Shown here piece by piece: positions 1-8,028 of a stretch of 64,000 nucleotides of DNA. Every line of letters starts with the position of its first letter. Within the stretch, counting starts at the first letter, position 1. The notes under the pieces were generated by a model, which did no database searches, was not told the origin of the DNA, and was given only the letters and a program-made list of their open reading frames with translations. The stretch lies in the NCBI GenBank assembly GCA_947507155.1, contig CANNOC010000010.1, forward strand, positions 20,857 through 84,856. Direction: 5' to 3'. The stretch comes from an uncultured Collinsella sp. (GTDB taxonomy: Bacteria > Actinomycetota > Coriobacteriia > Coriobacteriales > Coriobacteriaceae). Made by a program: the position numbers and the translations under genes.

Positions 1-732
1 TGGCGAGACGTGATCTTCGAGCACATAGCCGGCGATGCGCGGATCTTTGGTCGCGGACTCTTCGGACACCGCAACGTCGAGCATGCGATCGACGCGGTAG
101 GGCGTGAACGGCTGATGGCCCGAGCCGGCGTTGGCCCATTTATCTCTAAACCCAATCATGTAATAGAGTTCGTCGGAGTAGATAAGACGCACGGGTGTGA
201 GCTCGTAGGTCTTTCCGTCATGGTTGAAGGCCTTTTGCTTGGCGGCGTTGTAGTGGAAGTAGCGGAAGCGGATCTTGCGCTTTTCGCGCATGGCTTGCTG
301 GATAAGGTCGATATTGTGCAGAGCATCGGAGTTTTGCATCTTCACACGCGAAGGCACGTCGACGCGCTTGTGCATCAGCTCGCGTTCGTCCAGGCTGGCG
401 AGGCTCTGTAGTTTGTCGATGAGGTGGTCGGTCAGCTCATCGGTCAAAAACGGCGAACTCTGCACGGCGTCAACAAGCATGATGAGTTCTTGCAGGTCGA
501 GCGGGCGTGAGACCAACGCCCATTCCTTGCCACCGCGCTGGTCGATGTCGAGCCCGAAGTCGCGAAGGGTTTGCAGGTCGCGATAGATGGCCTTTCGTTC
601 GGCCTCGAGATCGTGATAGGCGAGCTCCTCGATGATCTGCTGCGTCGTGAGTCCGTGCGTGCTGTCGGTCTTTTCCATCAAGGTTTTAAGCAGGAACAGA
701 AGCCTGAGCTTTTGGTTTGGTCTGTTCGCCAC
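1..732 (-). CDS. WYL-domain helix-turn-helix transcriptional regulator (3' end outside the window)
   Basis: The reading frame is open from position 732 to the left edge, so the C-terminus is missing. It is absent from the ORF track because it has no stop in the window. The first 60 residues form a winged helix of the DeoR/HTH_11 type (GLTTQQIIEEL, then AIYRDLQTLRDFG, where the recognition helix is expected). Residues after about 140 match a WYL ligand-sensing domain (REKRKIRFRYFHYN, LIYSDELYYMIGF, PYRVDRM). The start is GTG, preceded by AAAGGAG five bases upstream. It is divergent from the RtcB gene, so it may regulate that gene. WYL regulators commonly sense nucleic acid or small ligands and often sit near defence or RNA-repair genes. 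The ligand and targets here are unknown. Confidence 0.85.
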   Translation of the reverse strand, partial: MANRPNQKLRLLFLLKTLMEKTDSTHGLTTQQIIEELAYHDLEAERKAIYRDLQTLRDFGLDIDQRGGKEWALVSRPLDLQELIMLVDAVQSSPFLTDELTDHLIDKLQSLASLDERELMHKRVDVPSRVKMQNSDALHNIDLIQQAMREKRKIRFRYFHYNAAKQKAFNHDGKTYELTPVRLIYSDELYYMIGFRDKWANAGSGHQPFTPYRVDRMLDVAVSEESATKDPRIAGYVLEDHVSP

Positions 733-954
733 GCTGTCTCCTTTCGCCGGCAGGGTATCAGCCGGAGATGCAAAACAAGACCCGTTATTGGGACTCATTG
801 TAGCCCGCGCGACCGTAGTATTCGCAGCAATAAGGGCCCGAATAGGGCGAAAGGTGGTTAAACGGAAATCGGCGGTTTGGCTGGTTGGTGTGACGTGCAC
901 TCTGTTGGCTTGGGGCCGGTTCCGGTTTACAAGGATCAGAACAGGAGAAATGCG

Positions 955-2052
955 ATGGCAGACATCAAAGTCTTTGCCGAGAATCTTGAGGATTCAACCA
1001 AGGAGCAGATCGAGGAGATCTCTAGCTGCCCGGCGTTTGAAGGCGCCAAGATCCGCATCATGCCCGATGCCCATAAGGGCAAGGGCTGCGTGATTGGTTT
1101 TACGGCAAACTTGGGCGACAAGGTCATTCCTAATTTGGTGGGCGTCGACATCGGATGCGGTATGTACTGCGTACCGCTTGCAGAGACTATTGCGCGCGAT
1201 GACCTCATTCAGTTCAATCGCGACGTGAAGCGCGCAGTGCCCACGGGCTTTAGCCTTCATCGCGATCCTGCCTGCGTACTTGCGGACTTTGGCATGGAGT
1301 CGCGCGATTGGCTTCAGGATAAACGCAAGGTTGAGCGCTCCATGGGCACGCTGGGCGGCGGTAACCACTTCATTGAACTCGACGAGGACGAGAATGGGTG
1401 CCAATATCTGGTCGTGCACACCGGCTCGCGCAACATGGGCAAGCAGACGGCGGAGCACCATCAGGCGCTGGCGCAGAAGACGTGCACGGCAGATATCCCT
1501 GACGAGCTTAAGTATCTCGTGGGAGATCTTTCTGCCGAGTATCTCGTCGATATGCATAACTGCCAACGCTTCTCGAATCAGAACCGCAAGGCGATTGTCG
1601 CACAGATTGTTGAGCGTACGGGAATTCGACTCGACGGAGACGGCTTTACCACCATGCACAACTACATCTCGGAAGGCGGCATGATTCGCAAGGGCGCCAT
1701 TAGCGCTCATGCAGGCGAGATGGCGCTGATTCCGTTCAACATGCGCGACGGTGCCGTTATTGCGCGCGGCAAGGGAAACGAGGACTGGAACTGCTCGGCG
1801 CCGCACGGGACGGGTCGTGCGATGAGCCGCACCAAAGCATTCCAAACGCTCGATACCAGGTCGTTCGTTAACGAGATGCGCGATGCCGGCATCTACTGTC
1901 CGAGTGCATGCGAGACGACGCTCGATGAGTCGCCCGAAGCGTATAAGCCTGCGGATGATGTATTGAGACTCATGGACCCGACGGTTGATGTTATTCACCG
2001 ACTCAAGCCGATTTGGAATTTTAAGGCTACTGGTAAGCGCGGTAGGCGTTAG
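955..2052 (+). CDS. rtcB: RtcB-family RNA ligase
   Basis: This 365-residue protein belongs to the RtcB family, which joins RNA 2',3'-cyclic phosphate (or 3'-phosphate) ends to 5'-OH ends using GTP and Mn2+. Visible family motifs are VDIGCGMYC (metal-binding Cys), GTLGGGNHF, VVHTGSRNMG and the C-terminal SAPHGTGRAMSR, which carries the histidine that is guanylylated in characterised RtcBs. It is shorter than the roughly 400-480 residues of archaeal and E. coli proteins and resembles the compact bacterial branch. The ORF track begins at 877, but ATG 955 follows AGGAG at a normal distance and the family N-terminus begins there. The next gene starts 10 bases downstream, so they are probably co-transcribed. 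The divergent WYL regulator upstream is a plausible controller. No archease gene is visible. Confidence 0.93.
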   Translation: MADIKVFAENLEDSTKEQIEEISSCPAFEGAKIRIMPDAHKGKGCVIGFTANLGDKVIPNLVGVDIGCGMYCVPLAETIARDDLIQFNRDVKRAVPTGFSLHRDPACVLADFGMESRDWLQDKRKVERSMGTLGGGNHFIELDEDENGCQYLVVHTGSRNMGKQTAEHHQALAQKTCTADIPDELKYLVGDLSAEYLVDMHNCQRFSNQNRKAIVAQIVERTGIRLDGDGFTTMHNYISEGGMIRKGAISAHAGEMALIPFNMRDGAVIARGKGNEDWNCSAPHGTGRAMSRTKAFQTLDTRSFVNEMRDAGIYCPSACETTLDESPEAYKPADDVLRLMDPTVDVIHRLKPIWNFKATGKRGRR

Positions 2053-2062
2053 GAGGGTTGCG

Positions 2063-2881
2063 ATGACGCTAAAGATGGACTCCAGGGACGACCGAATTGG
2101 CCGTTCTGTGAGTATGGGCGAGCTGATGAGCTTCCCGGGCGTGATGCCGCCGTCCGCGAATCGGTGCGGCGGGAATCGTGGAGAGCGTGATGACGAGGGT
2201 TTTGACCTCAGCGGTTTTCACAGTCGGCTGGTTTCTGGACTCGACCGTGGTGTGGAAACGTCACTGTTCGCAGCTCCGCGCTTGTTGAAAGCCGGCATGT
2301 CGGCCGATGACGCCCTAGGTGGCGGCGTTGGGCTGGGCAAGCTCAGCGTGATTGGCGGTGCGCATGAAGACGTTTCGAACGTGCTGGCACACGCGGTGCT
2401 GCGCCTGAGTGAGCAGTGCGCCGTGCTTTACGTGCCGATTCGGGAGCGTGAAGAGGATGCGATTGCCCGGCTTATTCGTGCCGAGATGGATGGCAAGGTG
2501 TCAGAGGATCCTGAGGAGCAACAGGTTGAGACAATCCGCGCAACGATGCGCCTCAAGCAGCGCAACCTGGGCATCTTTGTCGAAGACAACATGACCATGG
2601 ACCTTGTAACAAGTTGGTTGCTCGGCGACCAAATGTGGAACAGAGCAGTGCTAAAGGACGTCGTAGCCGTAATCGACGGACTCGAAATGCTCGACGACAA
2701 CCGCTCGGTAAACGCTGTCCTGCGTGACTTGCGCAACATGCTCAGCCCAACATCCGCCATCCTGGCAGGATGCTTTGCGGCGGAGGGCCGAGAGGACGAC
2801 GCAACATTCGCGGAGACCCACTGCAATGCAGATGTCCTGGTCCACATGAGTTCCGATGGTGAAAATCCCATCTACATGTGA
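2063..2881 (+). CDS. Degenerate RecA/DnaB-like domain protein, function unknown
   Basis: The protein has 272 residues from ATG 2063, which follows AGGAGGG. From about residue 75 the pattern resembles a DnaB helicase C-terminal (RecA-fold) core: LGGGVGLGKLSVIGG lies where the Walker A loop should be, and VVAVIDGLEML resembles the Walker B strand and following DnaB helix. The P-loop Lys-Thr/Ser is missing (GLGKL instead of GxGKT), so ATP hydrolysis seems unlikely. The first 70 residues are charged and low in predicted order. It lies 10 bases after rtcB, which suggests a linked role, perhaps RNA or DNA binding in the same repair or stress response. That role is inference; the fold call rests on pattern similarity only. 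Confidence 0.6.
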   Translation: MTLKMDSRDDRIGRSVSMGELMSFPGVMPPSANRCGGNRGERDDEGFDLSGFHSRLVSGLDRGVETSLFAAPRLLKAGMSADDALGGGVGLGKLSVIGGAHEDVSNVLAHAVLRLSEQCAVLYVPIREREEDAIARLIRAEMDGKVSEDPEEQQVETIRATMRLKQRNLGIFVEDNMTMDLVTSWLLGDQMWNRAVLKDVVAVIDGLEMLDDNRSVNAVLRDLRNMLSPTSAILAGCFAAEGREDDATFAETHCNADVLVHMSSDGENPIYM

Positions 2882-2909
2882 GTTTTCGGCTAGGTCCATA
2901 GCCGAAAAC
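2882..2909. repeat. Perfect 11-bp inverted repeat after the DnaB-like gene
   Basis: GTTTTCGGCTA and TAGCCGAAAAC are separated by a 6-base loop, immediately after the stop codon. There is no strong T-run on either side, so it may be a transcript-stabilising hairpin or part of a double terminator with the next hairpin. Confidence 0.7.
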
Positions 2910-2916
2910 AATAGTC

Positions 2917-2950
2917 CGGCCCGTGACGCATCTGCACCACGGGCCGTTTT
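2917..2950 (+). terminator. Rho-independent terminator of the rtcB operon
   Basis: CGGCCCGTG pairs with CACGGGCCG across a 12-base loop, followed by TTTTC. It ends the rightward rtcB transcript before the converging mcrC gene. Confidence 0.8.
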
Positions 2951-3010
2951 CAAGAGATATTTATTTCACATGCTCGCTGGCATGCCATGAGGGGCTTACT
3001 TTAACGGCGC

Positions 3011-3057
3011 GCAACAATAAGGCTGCTCGCCCCGCTTGGTATGATGAGCGAGCAGCC
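3011..3057 (-). terminator. Hairpin directly after mcrC stop codon
   Basis: GGCTGCTCGC and GCGAGCAGCC form a 10-bp stem two bases past the mcrC stop on the minus strand, followed in that direction by a weak T-rich stretch (TTATTGTTG). It is a probable terminator for the leftward island. Confidence 0.6.
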
Positions 3058-3059
3058 AT

Positions 3060-4106
3060 CTATTCTTCGACTAAAGCTGCGATGTCATCGAGTTGCTTGC
3101 GAATACCTAAAAACTCTGTGTCAAGATCGAGTGTCCGACAGTGGAAGCGATAGCCGGTTTCATCCCAGCTTTCGCACATTGACCTCGCGTTATCAGTGAG
3201 AGCGTAAAGAAGCATGCCCTCGACCGCCCCTGTTTTTCGCGACCATGATTCATGGGCAACGTAGGAATAGATTTGATTGCGATGGGCTGGGGATAGAATT
3301 TCGGATTCCATGTGCTGGTGAAGAATAGTCCCGTAACATTTGCAGTCAATGATGAGGGTTCGACCGGGGCCTTCAAGAGTGACGTCTGTCAGTAATGCCG
3401 GCAATATCTTTGGAGCGTTGTCCGATCCTGATGCCACTCGATGGGCAGATGCCCTAAGATCGGGATGCTCGGCGCGATAATACTCCAGTACAAAATGTTC
3501 AAAGAGAGCGGAGAGTTTCTGATTGTCCCGCCATTTGCCAAAAGCGGTATCACCTGAATAAAGTGTCGGCAGGCTATTCTCAATTACGGCATGACAGACT
3601 CCCATAAGAAGGCGATAACCGCGGTTTCCTCCGTGAAAGGAGAGCCTTCCCCAGTCGATAGAGGAAGGTCGAATATTGTCGATAGAATCGAGCTGACGAT
3701 AATAACTTCTAAGTAGGTTTTTCCGTTCGGTGCCGACTGCGCCAGAGCGAGCGAGGGTGCCCACTGCGCATTTAAGCACCCTGTTCATCTGAGTATTGAC
3801 TGTCCATTCGTCGCTGGTACACCTAATGCTTCGGCGCCCAGCGGAGCGCAGCTGTGATGTCCGAGCCATATCGATTTTCCCGCGAATACCAAGAAAGTCC
3901 TCGGAAACCTCGGCATAACCGTGCTCCAGACCACGTTTGAGTCGTGATGAGATGCCGATTGAGAGGATGGCCGCAAGTAGGTCTTCGACGTGCTCAAACT
4001 CCTCGGTCTCGATAGACGCATATTCATCGAGACCGAGGGCTTTGAAGGCATAGGCCATCATGTAGTAGATGTTTCGAACGATGACCTTTTCTTCAGCTCT
4101 GGGCAT
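3060..4106 (-). CDS. mcrC: McrC-family restriction endonuclease subunit
   Basis: This 348-residue protein is the nuclease partner of McrB in a modification-dependent (methylcytosine-type) restriction system. The C-terminal half carries a PD-(D/E)xK-type signature: LLTDVTL, then LIIDCKCYG, then HRNQIYSYV. The order D...DxK matches the catalytic core of characterised McrC proteins. The N-terminus (VIVRNIYYMMAYAF) is typical of the family version that works without an extended N-terminal McrB-interaction arm. The ORF track uses GTG 4115; ATG 4106 is better placed relative to GAAGG upstream. The start overlaps the mcrB stop by 14 bases, so the two are translationally coupled. The gene looks AT-richer than the housekeeping part of the window, which fits horizontal acquisition. 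Confidence 0.88.
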   Translation of the reverse strand: MPRAEEKVIVRNIYYMMAYAFKALGLDEYASIETEEFEHVEDLLAAILSIGISSRLKRGLEHGYAEVSEDFLGIRGKIDMARTSQLRSAGRRSIRCTSDEWTVNTQMNRVLKCAVGTLARSGAVGTERKNLLRSYYRQLDSIDNIRPSSIDWGRLSFHGGNRGYRLLMGVCHAVIENSLPTLYSGDTAFGKWRDNQKLSALFEHFVLEYYRAEHPDLRASAHRVASGSDNAPKILPALLTDVTLEGPGRTLIIDCKCYGTILHQHMESEILSPAHRNQIYSYVAHESWSRKTGAVEGMLLYALTDNARSMCESWDETGYRFHCRTLDLDTEFLGIRKQLDDIAALVEE

Positions 4107-5670
4107 TGACGGCACCTTCGAGGACGCTTATTGCCGCATCCGCTTTGGCTCGATCATCGAACCAATATTCACGGATGAGTGGGTTGAGTTCGTATTTAAC
4201 GATGTCGTCAACACACCCTTTGCCGGAGCGACAGAGGTAACTATGTCCAATCTCGTACCCTTCACCGAGCGCGGGGTCGGAGGCAATGTCGATGTTTACC
4301 GAGCGTACCGCATTGACGAGAGAGGGCATTCTTTTGTCGGCACATTTCGATGCATCTTTGAGGAAAGAGGTGTTATTGAGAGCTGGGGTCATGCGAAAGA
4401 AAGCGAACCTTCTGCGAAGTGCATAGTCGATAAGGGCAATGCTACGATCAGCGGTGTTCATGGTGCCGATAATGAAGACATTGTCTGGTACGAAAAAGGG
4501 CCTTCCATCGATAGCGAGACTGGTGGGATTGCCGCGATGTCCGGCTTCTATAAGGCTCAAGAGTTCTCCAAATACCTTTGAGATATTCGCTCGATTGATC
4601 TCGTCGATTAGGAAGAAGTAGTCACTGTTGGGATCGCTTGCCGCTTTTTGACAGAATGAGGTGAAGACGCCCGCTTTGATATCGAATCCGCCTGCATCAT
4701 TTGGACGGTATCCAATGACGAAGTCCTCATAGGTTGTCCCTTGGTGGAATTGAACGGTTTCTATCTTGGAGTTGTCTCGCTTGCCCATGAAGCTCCAAGC
4801 GAGTCTTTTTGCGCAAAACGTCTTCCCTGTTCCTGGAGCACCGTCGAGGATAAGATTTCGCTTTGCCTTAAGGAGTCGTTTGAGCTGTGAGAGATCATTT
4901 GCGTCAAGATAGACGTCATTTAAAAAGTCGTCGTCAGTGTATGCGCTGCCGTCTTTGCTTGGCGAGGCGTTGGAGTCCGTAGGCAATTCTGAATCTTCGG
5001 CAGGATTAGATGTAGCGTCTCGCTTCGGGGCTTTATGGTCAAACGCTTCAGCCGAAATCTCGTAAAGGGGCCTACCCAGATGGCCCACCTTGTTAAGGAG
5101 CTCTAAATAACCGGTCCCATTTTGTTTGGATGACGTTACTAATATGCCGTAAACACTTTCGAGATAATTTCTGCTTAGTTGATCAAAAGGCATGAACGTG
5201 TCGGGCCTGCACCAGAACAATGCCATGGAGAGGTTTGCAAAGCCGATATTCTTTTGGGCCAATACTCGATCGAACAAATTGATGAACTGGACGTGATCTT
5301 CGTCTTCTGGTGAGTATGCCATTGCCTCTTCGAAGAAATCCCACTTCTCCTCAATGCTTGAGTCTATTCCGTCCATGTAACGCCAGCGCCTGTTATTTGA
5401 GGTGGGTACACCGGCATAGTCAGTGGGAATTGCGCCGTGAATATCGAGGCGGGCAAAAATGCTTTCGATTACCTTGGTGCGGCTATCGTAGCTTATCGAT
5501 CTGTTGAACAGAGACATGAACGTGAATGGATCCATTCTGTTTGTGTCTCCAGTATTTGCATTGTTCTTGCAGATTTCGAGAAGGGTTTCTTCGTCGTTTC
5601 GCATAGTCAGCAATTTTCGAGCGATTGCCGTGTAGGTATCGACCCATGTGAACTTCGTTTCGGTGTCCAT
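4093..5670 (-). CDS. mcrB: McrB-family AAA+ GTPase of a modification-dependent restriction system
   Basis: This 525-residue protein has a variable N-terminal half (recognition domain, family not recognisable by eye) and a C-terminal AAA+ motor. Walker A is GAPGTGKT at about residue 275, Walker B is FFLIDEINRA, and the McrB-specific sensor block is GTMNTADRSIALIDYALRRRFAFF. In the known family it hydrolyses GTP to translocate DNA and activate McrC. A serine/aspartate-rich linker (about residues 220-250) separates the halves. The track's TTG at 5787 is unlikely; ATG 5670 follows GGGAG. The upstream 239 bases to the A1 gene contain no gene, so mcrBC may have its own promoter there, though I could not identify one with confidence. 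The N-terminal domain decides which modified DNA is targeted and cannot be named here. Confidence 0.9.
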   Translation of the reverse strand: MDTETKFTWVDTYTAIARKLLTMRNDEETLLEICKNNANTGDTNRMDPFTFMSLFNRSISYDSRTKVIESIFARLDIHGAIPTDYAGVPTSNNRRWRYMDGIDSSIEEKWDFFEEAMAYSPEDEDHVQFINLFDRVLAQKNIGFANLSMALFWCRPDTFMPFDQLSRNYLESVYGILVTSSKQNGTGYLELLNKVGHLGRPLYEISAEAFDHKAPKRDATSNPAEDSELPTDSNASPSKDGSAYTDDDFLNDVYLDANDLSQLKRLLKAKRNLILDGAPGTGKTFCAKRLAWSFMGKRDNSKIETVQFHQGTTYEDFVIGYRPNDAGGFDIKAGVFTSFCQKAASDPNSDYFFLIDEINRANISKVFGELLSLIEAGHRGNPTSLAIDGRPFFVPDNVFIIGTMNTADRSIALIDYALRRRFAFFRMTPALNNTSFLKDASKCADKRMPSLVNAVRSVNIDIASDPALGEGYEIGHSYLCRSGKGCVDDIVKYELNPLIREYWFDDRAKADAAISVLEGAVNAQS

Positions 5671-5909
5671 TTTGCTCCCGTCTTTAGCGGCCGCTTTAAC
5701 AACAAATACTAGAACGTGGGCTTTGTGAAATAGTTGAGCAACAAAGGTGTGCGGACAATCTAGGCGGATGAGCGGTGGGATGGTCAAATGTCATCGTTAA
5801 GATCGCTATTCGGAAAAGTCTGCGTTGCCGCCGCGTCGACGTTCATCTCGATTGGATCCGCCGCATCTGTTGATCGTCCCCTCGAGTACCGATATGCATC
5901 CAGCTTCCG

Positions 5910-6944
5910 TTATCGAGCACGATGCCGATATATATCCAGCCAACCGGGTTCTTCTTCTTTGTTGTCGGTGCACTCTTCTAACAAGTCATCTATCCGGTCC
6001 GGCTTGATCTCTTGCAATGCCGTGCATTCTTCTGGCAAGGGCTGTGTTACTTTCTTTGCTCTGAACACGGGCGACAACATCAAGTTCGTGTGTGCCCATC
6101 CGGCAAAGCAACTGCCGTAGGGGATAGAGCCACATCTGATCTGCCCATCGCCATCGGGATACAGGCAGTCCAATTTCGAGTTTGCTACCAGGCAATAACA
6201 AGGGCCTGGTGCCCATGGCCTGCAGTCGATCTCAAGAATGTCGCCCTTTCTGTACGGCGTGGGCAGGTCGACATATGCCCCCTTGAACCACGGGCCAAAG
6301 ATCCCACCCACAATGCAGTCGAGCACCTCGCCACATTCGCCCTCTTCTTCCCTGCAGATGTACTGGATTTCGCCGGAGACGTTTGCGTAGTAAGTGTAGT
6401 CCGGCTGCAGAAAGCCGTCGTATGGATATGAACAGCTCGGGTCGTTGGCAAGGTTGAACAGCTCGACCATCCAGTATGAGGACGATAAGTCTGTCATTTC
6501 GCTCCACTTGTCTGCGTATGCCTTCATTGCCGCAAGGGCGGCCTGCCAGGATGCCACGGGGAAGGGGCCATGCGTGATGGCGGATCCCACTTCGTTGCCG
6601 ATAAAGCTAATTTCGCTAATAAGCAGCACCTTCCTGTTCCCGTCGACGGCCTTTAGCGCGTCTAGACAGTCATCGATGTAGTCGATACAGATCTCTGGCC
6701 CGTACCAAGAAAAGGTTTCGTCTGACGAACTGCGCTCGGCAGCAACCAGCTTGCTGAGCATCTCCCGTTTGCGGTTGATTTCTATCGACGCGCCACTGAT
6801 GATTTGCGAGTAATGATCGCCACTCAGCAGCTGCGGATTATGCAGCAAATGCTCTCGCAGCTCCGGAGATTCGATCAGGTTGATTATTTCTTCGTGCACG
6901 ATAGTCTCCGAGTTGTTGGTGCGACTTCTTGTGGATTCGGACAT
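5910..6944 (-). CDS. Uncharacterised module-A protein (A1, stand-alone)
   Basis: I do not recognise a characterised function. The 344-residue protein is a free-standing copy of the N-terminal module of the two large neighbours. Shared landmarks are an N-terminal helical segment with SPELREHLL, the block GPFPVASWQAA, and a beta-rich block PTPYRKGDILEIDCRPW, then LPEECTALQEI near the end. It has no signal peptide or membrane segment and is acidic with many Cys and Trp, so it is probably cytosolic. ATG 6944 follows AAAGG and lies 8 bases after the B1 stop, so B1 and A1 are one transcription unit. Similar module architectures occur as hypothetical proteins in gut Clostridia and Coriobacteria (from memory). 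Next in the same direction is mcrBC, 239 bases away. Confidence 0.8.
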   Translation of the reverse strand: MSESTRSRTNNSETIVHEEIINLIESPELREHLLHNPQLLSGDHYSQIISGASIEINRKREMLSKLVAAERSSSDETFSWYGPEICIDYIDDCLDALKAVDGNRKVLLISEISFIGNEVGSAITHGPFPVASWQAALAAMKAYADKWSEMTDLSSSYWMVELFNLANDPSCSYPYDGFLQPDYTYYANVSGEIQYICREEEGECGEVLDCIVGGIFGPWFKGAYVDLPTPYRKGDILEIDCRPWAPGPCYCLVANSKLDCLYPDGDGQIRCGSIPYGSCFAGWAHTNLMLSPVFRAKKVTQPLPEECTALQEIKPDRIDDLLEECTDNKEEEPGWLDIYRHRAR

Positions 6945-6952
6945 GGTGGCCT

Positions 6953-8026
6953 TTATTCAAATAGCTGCGGGTACTTCTCCTTGAGCGGTGCCTGATCCAG
7001 ACGTAGCTCTTCCAGGTTGCGCTTTGCCTTGGACTCCATCCTTATGGTGTCGATAAACGCGATGAGTGAGTCGACATACAGATCGCCGCGCAGGTAGGCC
7101 TGGGCGGCGATTAAAATTCGCTGCTCGTCTTCGAGTGGTTTGCGATAGTACTCTAGATTCAGGTAAAGCGGGTCTGGCTCGCCGATGTAGAGGGGAAACG
7201 TCTCGTTGTAGGTAATCGAGCAGCCAGTGGCGCGCATGTTGCTGATATCCCCTGCATGGCGATAGTGCTCGAGGCGCTGCTGCGCATGATCAAGCCATTC
7301 GTCAGAACGGTCTGCCTGCCGAAGCTCTGCCTCAAGCTTTGTCCGGTCCCACGTGGGCAGATCGAACAACGTGAACGGCTCACGGGCACTGCCTTGCGGC
7401 GTCCAGACGATATCGCCGGTGTGAAACGGCGTGGGGATATCGACCCAGATGAACTCGAATGCGATCTCCCAATCGTTCTCAACGGGGCCGGCTGAAGGGC
7501 AATAAACGGAAAGGGGCTCACCTTTGCCGTTCACCATGAGCCAATCTTCCCGGTGATGTTCTTCGTCGGCATCGAGCGGGCACCGGGTGATGCGTACGCG
7601 TGTCTCTGGACGGCTCGCCAGTTCATCATCACCGCGCAACGCCTCGGCACATTTCTCATAACAGCTGAATGGCGCGCCGAAGGCCCCACAAAGTTGCCCG
7701 TCGGGCACAATCTCCTCTTCATACTGATAAACGTAGCCCGTCCCACTCGCAAACGCATCGACGCACCGCTTGTTGTAATCGATTGTCCAGCTCAAAAAAG
7801 CATGGAAATCGGGGATGGCCGGCCTTCCAAGACCGGCATGGGTTGCTTCCAACGAACAATTGGGCATGGTACGCGCGATCTCCTGCCAGGCTTCGCACTT
7901 CTGCTCGAGCGTGGCGGTCTTCGAAAACCAAACCAGATAGGCGGCCTCGATGGTGCTGGGCTGGAAGTCGATACTGCGCAGGTGCCCCCGAATGTCCTGG
8001 GAGTCCACAAAATCCAGGATGTTCAT
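6953..8026 (-). CDS. Uncharacterised module-B protein (B1, stand-alone)
   Basis: The 357-residue protein matches the C-terminal halves of the two fusion proteins almost end to end: MNILDFVDSQDIRGHL at the start, a region rich in EAWQEI and MPNCS, DIPTPFHTGDIVW in the middle, YIGEPDPLYLNLEYYRKPL and a terminal LKEKYPQLFE. There are no membrane or signal segments. ATG 8026 follows GAGGAG, and that ribosome site overlaps the last codons of the upstream fusion gene (stop at 8029-8031), so translation is probably coupled. Function is unknown. The conserved P-T-P-F-x-x-G-D-I block suggests a shared small beta-barrel-like fold with module A, by inference. Confidence 0.8.
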   Translation of the reverse strand: MNILDFVDSQDIRGHLRSIDFQPSTIEAAYLVWFSKTATLEQKCEAWQEIARTMPNCSLEATHAGLGRPAIPDFHAFLSWTIDYNKRCVDAFASGTGYVYQYEEEIVPDGQLCGAFGAPFSCYEKCAEALRGDDELASRPETRVRITRCPLDADEEHHREDWLMVNGKGEPLSVYCPSAGPVENDWEIAFEFIWVDIPTPFHTGDIVWTPQGSAREPFTLFDLPTWDRTKLEAELRQADRSDEWLDHAQQRLEHYRHAGDISNMRATGCSITYNETFPLYIGEPDPLYLNLEYYRKPLEDEQRILIAAQAYLRGDLYVDSLIAFIDTIRMESKAKRNLEELRLDQAPLKEKYPQLFE

Positions 8027-8028
8027 GG

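Noticed and set aside
2882-2909. Stand-alone terminator call for the first hairpin after the DnaB-like gene
   Set aside because: It has no T-run; the second hairpin at 2917 is the better terminator, so this one is listed only as a repeat.
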